From Chloroflexota bacterium (GTDB lineage Bacteria; Chloroflexota; Dehalococcoidia; GIF9; UBA5629), in contig JAPLHM010000190.1 in NCBI GenBank assembly GCA_026389635.1, positions 1 to 5,143 of the forward strand: a stretch of DNA of 5,143 nucleotides. Direction: 5' to 3'. A program made the translations under genes and the position numbers. Positions within the stretch are counted from its first letter, which is position 1. Every line of letters begins with the position of its first letter. This document shows positions 1-5,143 of this stretch, one piece after another. Under the pieces are notes generated by a model that did not search any database, had not been told where the DNA came from, and saw only the letters and a program-made list of their open reading frames with translations.

Positions 1-30
1 ACTCACGTACAGTGCAAAGTTGGTGATATC

Positions 31-52
31 AGGGCGGCCGTCAGGCCGCCCT
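31..52 (+). terminator. Hairpin, probable terminator of the upstream gene
   Basis: A perfect 9-bp GC-rich stem (AGGGCGGCC at 31-39, GGCCGCCCT at 44-52) encloses the tetraloop GTCA. It is followed by GTTTGGCCGGTTTT, so the T tract is interrupted and not a textbook one. It lies between whatever precedes the window and the hrcA promoter, which fits a transcript end. One forward frame reaches a stop (TGA 24-26) just before the stem and could be the tail of an upstream gene, but only eight codons are visible and no product can be named. Confidence 0.65.
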
Positions 53-64
53 GTTTGGCCGGTT

Positions 65-98
65 TTGACTTGTTATTAATCCGGTGCTAAAGTATATA
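65..98 (+). promoter_or_regulatory. Probable sigma-70-type promoter of hrcA-grpE-dnaK
   Basis: Two overlapping arrangements are visible. TTGACT (65-70) is spaced 17 bases from TAAAGT (88-93), which carries an upstream TGC like an extended -10. TTGTTA (70-75) is spaced 17 bases from TATATA (93-98). Either would start transcription at about 100-106, at or just before the CIRCE operator, as expected for HrcA repression. The sequence alone does not say which is used. Confidence 0.6.
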
Positions 99-103
99 GT
101 AAA

Positions 104-130
104 TTAGCAGTCTAAAGTGGAGAGTGCTAA
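104..130 (+). promoter_or_regulatory. CIRCE operator (HrcA binding site)
   Basis: The left arm TTAGCAGTC (104-112) and right arm GAGTGCTAA (122-130) are separated by nine bases. The known CIRCE consensus is TTAGCACTC-N9-GAGTGCTAA. The right arm matches exactly and the left arm differs at one base (G at 110 instead of C). It sits directly upstream of hrcA and downstream of the promoter, the classical autoregulatory position. The likely Shine-Dalgarno sequence of hrcA (GGAGAG, 119-124) lies in the last part of the spacer and the first bases of the right arm, so operator and ribosome binding site share bases. Confidence 0.95.
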
Positions 131-133
131 AAA

Positions 134-1168
134 ATGAGCAAGGCTGCTTATAAAAGACGAGACGCTGTACTAAAGATCATAGTCAGTGAATATATTGTTA
201 CGGCGACCCCCGTAGCATCTGAGGCCATTTTGCGCCATCACAGCCTGGGTGTAAGCCCTGCCACTATCAGGAATGACATGGCTTCCCTTGAGGATGACGG
301 TTATATCACCAGGCCATATACTTCCTCAGGTGGTGTGCCCCTGGATAAGGGCTACAGGTTTTACGTTGAAAACATATCCGGGAACACGGATCTTAGCGGT
401 GATGAGCAGAAACGCATCAGGCGACTGCTGGATACGGCTGTTGACGAATATGACAGGATTCTGAAAATAGCTGCCGGCGTGATGTCGCGCCTGGTGGGAA
501 ACGCGGCTATTGTCACTTTCCCAAAGTCAGCTGAATGCAGGTACAAGCATATCGAGCTGGTTTCCACGCAGCAGTATGTTGTTATGCTGGTGCTGATACT
601 GAGTAACGCGGTTCTGCGCCGGCAGACCATTAAATTTGGCGAACCCGTTGACCAGGGGCAATTGAGCGAAGCAGCAGTTAAATTCAACAGGGAATATGCC
701 GGACGGACACGGAGCCAGATCGCTGCCGGGAAGCTGGTGATGACCCCGCTGGAGAAAAAGATTTCAGCTACCATCCGCGAGGTAATGGCCGGGGAAGACG
801 CTATTGAATATGAGAGTTCATACTTTGAGGGCCTGCGGTTGATGCTGGAACAGCCTGAATTCGTGCAGCGTGAGCGCATGCTCGGCGTACTCGAGCTGAT
901 GGAAGCCAAGGGCTGGTTACGAAATGTTATCGACTGGCAGGTTACAGAGGAAGGAGTCAAGGTCATTATTGGAGGGGAAAACCGCGAATCCGCCCTGCAC
1001 GACTTGAGCCTCGTCTTCAGTCAGTATGGTGTACCTGACCAGGTCCAGGGCGCGGTCGGGATTATCGGCCCCAAGAGGATGGACTACTCGAGGGCTATTT
1101 CTACCGTCAATTACATTTCAGGCCTTTTAAGCGAACTGGTGGCAAGGGTTTGCCGCGATGACAGATAG
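134..1168 (+). CDS. hrcA: Heat-inducible transcription repressor HrcA
   Basis: This cytoplasmic DNA-binding repressor binds CIRCE in unstressed cells and shuts off chaperone operons; in the family its activity depends on GroEL. The product has 344 residues, the usual family length. Residues 1-75 form the winged-helix domain, with the recognition segment VSPATIRNDMASLEDDGYI (40-58) and the wing PYTSSGGVPLDKGYR (61-75). The rest is the GAF-like and dimerisation part, ending in the conserved GIIGPKRMDY (309-318) and a final helix. ATG 134 is chosen because GGAGAG lies 9 bases upstream and CIRCE just before it. It is the first gene of hrcA-grpE-dnaK and is itself under CIRCE control. The wing differs from the common PHTSAGRIPT form (His to Tyr, Ala to Ser, Arg to Gly), which may be lineage-specific. 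Identification is secure. Confidence 0.97.
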   Translation: MSKAAYKRRDAVLKIIVSEYIVTATPVASEAILRHHSLGVSPATIRNDMASLEDDGYITRPYTSSGGVPLDKGYRFYVENISGNTDLSGDEQKRIRRLLDTAVDEYDRILKIAAGVMSRLVGNAAIVTFPKSAECRYKHIELVSTQQYVVMLVLILSNAVLRRQTIKFGEPVDQGQLSEAAVKFNREYAGRTRSQIAAGKLVMTPLEKKISATIREVMAGEDAIEYESSYFEGLRLMLEQPEFVQRERMLGVLELMEAKGWLRNVIDWQVTEEGVKVIIGGENRESALHDLSLVFSQYGVPDQVQGAVGIIGPKRMDYSRAISTVNYISGLLSELVARVCRDDR

Positions 1169-1191
1169 ATAATCTAAATCAGGAGGGTATC

Positions 1192-1740
1192 TTGGCAGAG
1201 GAACCCATTTCGCAGGAGCAGGATAATATCGAAGACCTGAAAAAGGCCCTCGCAGAGGCAGAGGAAAAATCTAAGACCTTCCTTGCCGATGCGCAAAGGG
1301 AAAGGGCCGACTATCAGAATTTAAGGAAGAGGACGGAACAGGAGAAACAGGAGTCGTCGTCCAGGGCTAATACGGAGATGATCAGGCTGCTGTTGCCTGT
1401 TGTAGATGATATGGAACGCGCTTTTGCCATGGTTGACCCGGGATTTCAAGACTCAACCTGGGTTGAAGGTTTCAGGATTATCCAGCGAAACCTGCAGGAT
1501 ATCCTGCGGTCGCATGGCTGCATGGAGATAGAATGTGTGGGCCGGCGGTTTGACCCCAATTTTCACGAGTCGGTAGCCTATGAAGACGGGGAGGAGGGAA
1601 TGGTTGTTTCCGAGCACCGCAAGGGGTATACCATCAAAGATAAGGTGCTCAGGGCTTCCCAGGTAGCGGTCGGCAAAGGAACCCATCCCGGTACGAATGC
1701 AGAAGGTCGTGATGACCGGGAAAATGACGAGCCTGAATAA
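1192..1740 (+). CDS. grpE: GrpE, nucleotide exchange factor of DnaK
   Basis: GrpE acts in the cytoplasm as a dimer that releases ADP from DnaK, resetting the chaperone for another round of client binding. The 182-residue product has the family layout: a charged, coiled-coil-forming N-terminal part (about 10-60), a helical core with LLLPVVDDMERA (66-77), and the C-terminal beta domain with FDPNFHESV (120-128) and EHRKGYTIKDKVLRASQVAVGKG (141-163). The last 19 residues are a polar, mostly acidic tail. The start is TTG 1192, supported by a strong AGGAGG at 1181-1186 with a 5-base gap; no ATG fits. It lies 23 bases after hrcA and 40 bases before dnaK, so it is almost certainly co-transcribed with them and CIRCE-controlled. 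Confidence 0.97.
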   Translation: MAEEPISQEQDNIEDLKKALAEAEEKSKTFLADAQRERADYQNLRKRTEQEKQESSSRANTEMIRLLLPVVDDMERAFAMVDPGFQDSTWVEGFRIIQRNLQDILRSHGCMEIECVGRRFDPNFHESVAYEDGEEGMVVSEHRKGYTIKDKVLRASQVAVGKGTHPGTNAEGRDDRENDEPE

Positions 1741-1780
1741 TGGATATTAATTAACAAAATCTTGATCAAAGGAGGATAAA

Positions 1781-3694
1781 ATGGGTAGAACAGTAGGCAT
1801 AGATCTGGGAACAACGTTCAGCCTTGTGGCAACCATGGAGGGCGGCGAACCGGTGATCATCACTAACCGCGAGGGCGAACGTTTGACGCCGTCGGTTGTA
1901 GCGATTGATAAAAAAGGTGAGCGGCTGGTAGGTTTGCTCGCCAAGCGGCAGGCCGTTACCAACCCTGAAAATACCATCTTCAGCATCAAGCGGCTGATAG
2001 GACGCAAATACAAGGACCCCGAAGTCCAGGGCGATATCAAGAGGCTGCCCTATAAAATCATCGAGGCGCCAAATGGTGACGCCAAGGTAATGATGGGCGG
2101 CAAAGAATATAGCCCCGCCGAGATATCGGCAATGATCCTGCAGAAGCTGAAATTAGATGCCGAAGCGTTCCTTGGTGACAAGGTAACGGATGCCGTGATC
2201 ACGGTCCCCGCTTACTTTAACGATAGCCAGAGGCAGGCTACCAAGGACGCCGGCACTATCGCCGGGCTCAATGTTATCCGCATAGTCAACGAGCCGACGG
2301 CTTCGGCGCTGGCGTACGGCCTGGACAAGAAAAAAGAGGAGATGATCGCCGTCTATGACCTGGGTGGCGGCACCTTCGATATATCAATCCTGGAACTCGG
2401 TGAAGGCACCTTCCAGGTTAAATCGACCAACGGCGACACGCACCTCGGCGGTGATGATATCGACCTGAAAGTGATGGATTGGCTTACCGATGAGTTTAAA
2501 AAGGAGCAGGGCATTGACCTCCGGCAGGACAAGATGGCCCTGCAGCGTTTGAAGGATGCGGCGGAGAGGGCTAAGAGGGAGCTTTCAACCACCGGGCAGA
2601 CTGAGATCAACCTGCCCTTTATAACCGCTGATGCCTCGGGGCCCAAGCATCTCAATATCACGCTGACCCGTGCCAAATTAGAGCAGTTGTCGGCGGACCT
2701 TTTGGAGAAAAGTATCGAGCCCTGCAAGAAGGCGCTGTCTGATGCCGGTCTCACGGCTGCCCAGGTTACGGATGTCATACTGGTAGGTGGACAGACCAGG
2801 ATGCCCAAGGTACAGGAGATCGTACGGCAGTTCTTCGGCAAGGAGCCCATCAAGGGGATCAACCCCGATGAGGCTGTGGCGCTGGGCGCAGCCATACAGG
2901 GCGGCGTTTTGAAAGGAGACGTTAAGGACATACTGCTGCTCGACGTGACCCCGCTTACACTTGGTATCGAGACCCTTGGCGGGGTAATGACGCCGCTGAT
3001 ACAGAGGAACACCACTATCCCCACTTCCAAGAGCCAGGTTTTCAGCACGGCCGCCGATAACCAGCCGAGCGTTGAGATACATGTCCTTCAGGGTGAACGA
3101 CCCATGGCAGGGGATAACAAGACCCTTGGCAGGTTTATCCTCGACGGTATCCTGCCTGCCCCGCGCGGCGTGCCGCAGGTAGAGGTCACATTTGATCTCG
3201 ATGCCAACGGCATTCTCAATGTCCGCGCCCAGGATAAGGGCACAGGCAAGGAACAGAAGATTACCATAACGGCGTCCAGCGGGCTGAGCAAGGATGAAGT
3301 GGAAAAGATGCGCAGGGAAGCCGAGTCGCATGCCGCCGACGATACGCGTAAGAAGGAAGAGGTTGAGACTAAGAACATAGCCGAGGCTACGGTGTACTCT
3401 GCCGAAAAGACCATACGCGAATACAGTGATAAAATTCCTGCCGATCTCAAGAGCGAAGTTGAAGGCAAGATAGCAGCTACCAGGTCAGCGTTGCAGGGTG
3501 CGGATATCAGCTATATCAAGAGCTCCCTTCAGGAACTCAACGATTCGATGCAAAAAATTGGATCGGCAGTATATCAGAAGACCTCGCCACCGCCGGGCGA
3601 TAGCCCGGGCGGGCAGGATAGTTCAGAGGGTGCTGCTTCGCCGCCTCCGCCCAAGGATGACGGGACCGTGGAAGGCGAATTCCGCGAAGTGTAG
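1781..3694 (+). CDS. dnaK: Chaperone protein DnaK (Hsp70)
   Basis: This is the ATP-driven cytoplasmic Hsp70 that binds exposed hydrophobic segments of client proteins, working with a DnaJ protein and GrpE. The 637 residues align end to end with E. coli DnaK (638). The nucleotide-binding domain (1 to about 383) shows IDLGTTFS (7-14), Lys70 in SIKRLIGR, NEPTA (170-174), DLGGGTFD (193-200, with the Thr equivalent to the autophosphorylated one) and VILVGGQTRMPKV (332-344). The hydrophobic linker ILLLD is at 384-388. The substrate-binding beta domain runs to about 500, followed by the helical lid. Residues 601-627 are a Pro/Gly/Ser-rich disordered tail leading to the conserved acidic end (GEFREV). 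ATG 1781 has AAAGGAGG 5 bases upstream. It is the last gene of the operon; a hairpin follows and there is no dnaJ behind it. No key residue is missing. Confidence 0.98.
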   Translation: MGRTVGIDLGTTFSLVATMEGGEPVIITNREGERLTPSVVAIDKKGERLVGLLAKRQAVTNPENTIFSIKRLIGRKYKDPEVQGDIKRLPYKIIEAPNGDAKVMMGGKEYSPAEISAMILQKLKLDAEAFLGDKVTDAVITVPAYFNDSQRQATKDAGTIAGLNVIRIVNEPTASALAYGLDKKKEEMIAVYDLGGGTFDISILELGEGTFQVKSTNGDTHLGGDDIDLKVMDWLTDEFKKEQGIDLRQDKMALQRLKDAAERAKRELSTTGQTEINLPFITADASGPKHLNITLTRAKLEQLSADLLEKSIEPCKKALSDAGLTAAQVTDVILVGGQTRMPKVQEIVRQFFGKEPIKGINPDEAVALGAAIQGGVLKGDVKDILLLDVTPLTLGIETLGGVMTPLIQRNTTIPTSKSQVFSTAADNQPSVEIHVLQGERPMAGDNKTLGRFILDGILPAPRGVPQVEVTFDLDANGILNVRAQDKGTGKEQKITITASSGLSKDEVEKMRREAESHAADDTRKKEEVETKNIAEATVYSAEKTIREYSDKIPADLKSEVEGKIAATRSALQGADISYIKSSLQELNDSMQKIGSAVYQKTSPPPGDSPGGQDSSEGAASPPPPKDDGTVEGEFREV

Positions 3695-3716
3695 GCACTG
3701 TAATTAATAGACTGAA

Positions 3717-3746
3717 AAGGCGGCGGGCCGAAAGGTCCGCCGCCTT
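3717..3746 (+). terminator. Terminator hairpin after dnaK
   Basis: AAGGCGGCGG (3717-3726) pairs perfectly with CCGCCGCCTT (3737-3746). GCC (3727-3729) extends the stem against GGT (3734-3736) with one G-T pair, giving a 13-bp stem capped by a GAAA tetraloop. The following bases, ATTATAGTTT, are T-rich but broken. It lies 22 bases after the dnaK stop and ends the heat-shock unit, shortly before a new promoter. Confidence 0.85.
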
Positions 3747-3754
3747 ATTATAGT

Positions 3755-3783
3755 TTGACACCGCTGATTCAAATCACTATTAT
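3755..3783 (+). promoter_or_regulatory. Near-consensus sigma-70 promoter
   Basis: TTGACA (3755-3760, perfect -35) and TATTAT (3778-3783, five of six -10 matches) are separated by exactly 17 bases. Transcription would begin at about 3789-3791, leaving a leader of some 28 bases before the ATG at 3818. This is the best promoter match in the window. No CIRCE-like repeat is seen near it, so the downstream unit looks independent of HrcA. Confidence 0.85.
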
Positions 3784-3817
3784 TTCGTGTACATTTTAAT
3801 AAGGAGGTTTTCACTTT

Positions 3818-3970
3818 ATGGCAAGCAAGCATTTCGCAATAAGCACCTTGGCCAGGGGCATACTCGCGATCATTGCCGGCGTTTTATGCATAATATGGCC
3901 CGGTATGGCGATTTGGGTCCTCGGTATATTTCTCATTGTGTGGGGCGTACTGACGCTGATCGACCGCTAA
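3818..3970 (+). CDS. Small two-helix membrane protein, DUF3096/DUF308-like
   Basis: A 50-residue product beginning MASKHFAISTLARG and ending VWGVLTLIDR. After a short polar, positively charged start it is almost wholly hydrophobic, with two likely membrane segments (about 14-27 and 31-48) joined by a WPG turn (27-29). The G-x6-G pattern, the Pro turn and the length resemble the small DUF3096 family or one repeat of the HdeD-like DUF308 family. This is from memory and no function follows from it. The gene is well supported: a perfect AAGGAGGT (3801-3808) lies 9 bases before ATG 3818, and a strong promoter lies upstream. It is the first gene of the unit and 32 bases before the DUF72 gene, with which it may be co-transcribed. 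A longer reading frame crosses the same bases but lacks family similarity there. Confidence 0.85.
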   Translation: MASKHFAISTLARGILAIIAGVLCIIWPGMAIWVLGIFLIVWGVLTLIDR

Positions 3971-3972
3971 TA

Positions 3973-3993
3973 CCCGCGGGAAGTGACCGCGGG
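3973..3993 (+). other. GC hairpin between the small membrane gene and the DUF72 gene
   Basis: CCCGCGG (3973-3979) and CCGCGGG (3987-3993) form a perfect 7-bp all-GC stem around a 7-base loop (GAAGTGA). It starts two bases after the stop of the small gene and ends nine bases before the GTG start of the DUF72 gene. It is followed by a G-rich stretch and no T run, so it is a poor terminator. It could stabilise the upstream message or reduce translation of the downstream gene. Confidence 0.5.
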
Positions 3994-4002
3994 CGGTGGG
4001 TT

Positions 4003-4782
4003 GTGTTCTACTGCGGTACCTGTGGTTTTAGTTATAACGACTGGGTAGGAGTTTATTACCCTGAGGGCCTGCCCAGGAAGGACTGGCTGAGTTACTATGC
4101 CCGGGAATTCAACGCGCTGGAACTCAACTCCACGTATTATGCTTTGCCGGGTCTGGCTACCATGGAATCGCTGGCCAGAAAAACAGGGGACGGGTTTCTA
4201 TTCTCCGTTAAGGCTAACCAGGAGATGACCCATATACGGCAGAGCGGGGAGGAAGCGAGTAGCGCTTTTATTCGCATATTGCAGCCTCTGGTCGAAGCGC
4301 ATAAACTGGGCTGTGTGCTGGCGCAGTTCCCCTACAGCTTCGGCTTTAATTCCGCTAACATGGATTACCTGCGGAAGCTGAGCGGCTGGCTGCAGGGGTA
4401 CCCGCTTGTCATCGAGTTCCGCAACTCTGCCTGGCTTAACAGCGAGACTCAGGGATGGATGGTTGCACAGGGCATTGGGTTCTGCTGCGTGGACGAGCCG
4501 CAATTGCCGCGGCTGATGCCGCCTGTGGCTGAGGTCACCGGCGAAACAGGGTATATCCGCTTCCATGGCAGGAACGCCGCCAGGTGGTGGCAGCATGAGC
4601 AGGCCTGGGAGCGCTACGATTACACCTACAGCCGCCAGGAACTTGAGCAGTGGCTCCCAAAAATCCGGCTGCTAAGCGACGCGGCTAAAAACACGTTTAT
4701 TTTTACCAATAATCACTGGCGCGGGCAGGCCTTGGATACTATCAGGCAGGTCCGCTCAATGCTCGACCAGCTTGTCACCTGA
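4003..4782 (+). CDS. DUF72 family protein (YecE-like, TIM-barrel)
   Basis: From GTG 4003 the product has 259 residues, the usual DUF72 length. Family motifs appear in order: YCGTCGFSYNDW near the N-terminus (3-14), YYPEGL (18-23), FNALELNSTYY (36-46), FLFSVKA (65-71), LAQFP (106-110), VIEFRNSAWL (136-145), YIRFHGRN (184-191) and FIFTNNHWRGQA (232-243). The fold is a TIM barrel; the biochemical function of the family is not established, so none is assigned. The frame stays open upstream to GTG 3787, but those extra 72 codons overlap the small membrane gene, begin around the predicted transcription start and resemble no DUF72 N-terminus. GTG 4003 places the conserved motif at the N-terminus as in other members. 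The ribosome site is weak (GGTGGG at 3995-4000, very close), so translation may be coupled to the upstream gene. Confidence 0.9.
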   Translation: MFYCGTCGFSYNDWVGVYYPEGLPRKDWLSYYAREFNALELNSTYYALPGLATMESLARKTGDGFLFSVKANQEMTHIRQSGEEASSAFIRILQPLVEAHKLGCVLAQFPYSFGFNSANMDYLRKLSGWLQGYPLVIEFRNSAWLNSETQGWMVAQGIGFCCVDEPQLPRLMPPVAEVTGETGYIRFHGRNAARWWQHEQAWERYDYTYSRQELEQWLPKIRLLSDAAKNTFIFTNNHWRGQALDTIRQVRSMLDQLVT

Positions 4783-4786
4783 ATTT

Positions 4787-4815
4787 TTGTCATATAGAAT
4801 AGTTTCCTGTATACG
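4787..4815 (+). promoter_or_regulatory. Possible promoter for lspA
   Basis: TTGTCA (4787-4792) and TATACG (4810-4815) are 17 bases apart, just after the DUF72 stop codon. Five of six and four of six bases match the sigma-70 consensus. This would give a leader of about 45 bases for lspA. The leader can form a 6-bp stem, CGGCGC (4814-4819) with GCGCCG (4829-4834). The match is moderate, and read-through from the upstream promoter is an alternative. Confidence 0.4.
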
Positions 4816-4868
4816 GCGCGTGGCTCGGGCGCCGGGCACGCATCAGCAAGTCAGAATATGGAGAATAG

Positions 4869-5143
4869 TTGCCGCAGATAACAGGTTCACAGAAGCGTAT
4901 AACCTGGTGGTACGCCCTTATCTTCCTGGGTATTGTAGCTGTATTGCTGATACTGGATGTTGCTACCAAGGAATGGGTCCGCGCTAACCTTCCCCTGGGG
5001 GGATCATTTCCCGAGATATGGCGGTTGAATGTGGTGCATGTGCAGAATACCGGGTCGGCTTTCGGGCTATTCACCAACCAGGCATTCCTTCTCAGTGCCG
5101 TCGCCATCGCCGGCCTGGTGGTGGTGCTGCTCTTCTTCAGGTA
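4869..5143 (+). CDS. lspA: Lipoprotein signal peptidase LspA, 5' part
   Basis: LspA is the inner-membrane aspartic peptidase that cuts the signal peptide from diacylglyceryl-modified prolipoproteins. About 91 residues are visible before the window ends. A short polar start (MPQITGSQKR) is followed by a first membrane helix ending in LILDVATKEWV, the conserved D-x-x-(T/S)K motif. An extracytoplasmic stretch comes next, then NVVHVQNTGSAFGLF, the family N-x-G-x-AF block, and a second hydrophobic helix (AFLLSAVAIAGLVVVLLFF). The catalytic aspartates lie in the missing C-terminal half. TTG 4869 is chosen because an in-frame TAG (4866-4868) directly precedes it, GGAGA (4860-4864) is just upstream, and no other start gives a complete first helix. 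It follows the DUF72 gene by 86 bases. Confidence 0.93.
   Translation, partial: MPQITGSQKRITWWYALIFLGIVAVLLILDVATKEWVRANLPLGGSFPEIWRLNVVHVQNTGSAFGLFTNQAFLLSAVAIAGLVVVLLFFR

Noticed and set aside
83..130. A second CIRCE-like half site, GGTGCTAA (83-90), upstream of the operator
   Set aside because: It resembles the right arm, but no matching left arm lies at the nine-base spacing, so it is more likely chance overlap with the promoter region.
361..966. 201-codon open frame on the minus strand inside hrcA
   Set aside because: It is antisense to a clear hrcA, its product is low-complexity Ser/Thr/Arg-rich without any recognisable motif, and it is best explained as a codon-bias shadow.
2353..3331. 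Long minus-strand open frames (231 and 217 codons) inside dnaK
   Set aside because: dnaK is intact and conserved on the + strand here. The antisense products show no family motif, and overlapping long antisense frames are common opposite GC-rich conserved genes.
3498..3707. 69-codon + strand frame overlapping the 3' end of dnaK
   Set aside because: It is an Arg-rich shifted-frame reading of the dnaK lid and tail without ribosome site or similarity.
4772..4987. 71-codon + strand frame across the DUF72 end and the lspA start
   Set aside because: It overlaps lspA in another frame, where the LspA motifs are unambiguous, and has no recognisable content.
4790..5107. 105-codon minus-strand frame over lspA
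   Set aside because: It is antisense to a clearly recognised lspA and shows no motif or ribosome site of its own.
1..5143. Mobile element, CRISPR, phage or defence system
   Set aside because: No direct-repeat array, terminal inverted repeats, transposase, integrase or nuclease motifs were seen. All gene content is housekeeping or of the DUF type described.

Overview
The window is an ordinary, densely packed bacterial chromosome segment with all genes on the + strand. Its core is a heat-shock operon, hrcA-grpE-dnaK. It is followed by a small membrane protein gene, a DUF72 (YecE-like) gene and the 5' part of lspA. I see no phage, insertion sequence, CRISPR, tRNA or rRNA sequence. The organism is a bacterium with HrcA/CIRCE control and moderate GC. 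The HrcA wing motif (a TSSGG-VP-DKGYR type rather than TSAGRIPT) and the free use of TTG and GTG starts recall Chloroflexota, perhaps Dehalococcoidia. That placement comes from memory of family sequences and is tentative.

Layout: bases 1-52 hold the end of an upstream unit with a GC-rich hairpin that looks like its terminator. Bases 65-133 hold a sigma-70-type promoter and a CIRCE operator whose right arm runs into the hrcA ribosome binding site. hrcA (134-1168), grpE (TTG start, 1192-1740) and dnaK (1781-3694) follow with gaps of 23 and 40 bases, and a strong hairpin at 3717-3746 closes the unit. dnaJ does not follow dnaK.

A new near-consensus promoter (TTGACA, 17-base spacer, TATTAT; 3755-3783) starts a second unit. 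It first encodes a 50-residue membrane protein (3818-3970) with a perfect Shine-Dalgarno sequence. After a small GC hairpin comes a DUF72 protein whose credible start is GTG 4003, not the far-upstream GTG 3787. A possible promoter at 4787-4815 precedes lspA, which starts at TTG 4869 and runs off the right edge.

Functionally, HrcA represses its own operon through CIRCE. GrpE and DnaK are the nucleotide exchange factor and Hsp70 of the folding machine. LspA removes signal peptides from lipoproteins. The small membrane protein and the DUF72 protein have no assigned role, and their placement behind dnaK does not show that they act with the chaperones. I did not find a novel system. The most useful points are the compact CIRCE/RBS overlap, the missing dnaJ, the unlisted small membrane gene with a strong promoter, and the corrected DUF72 start.
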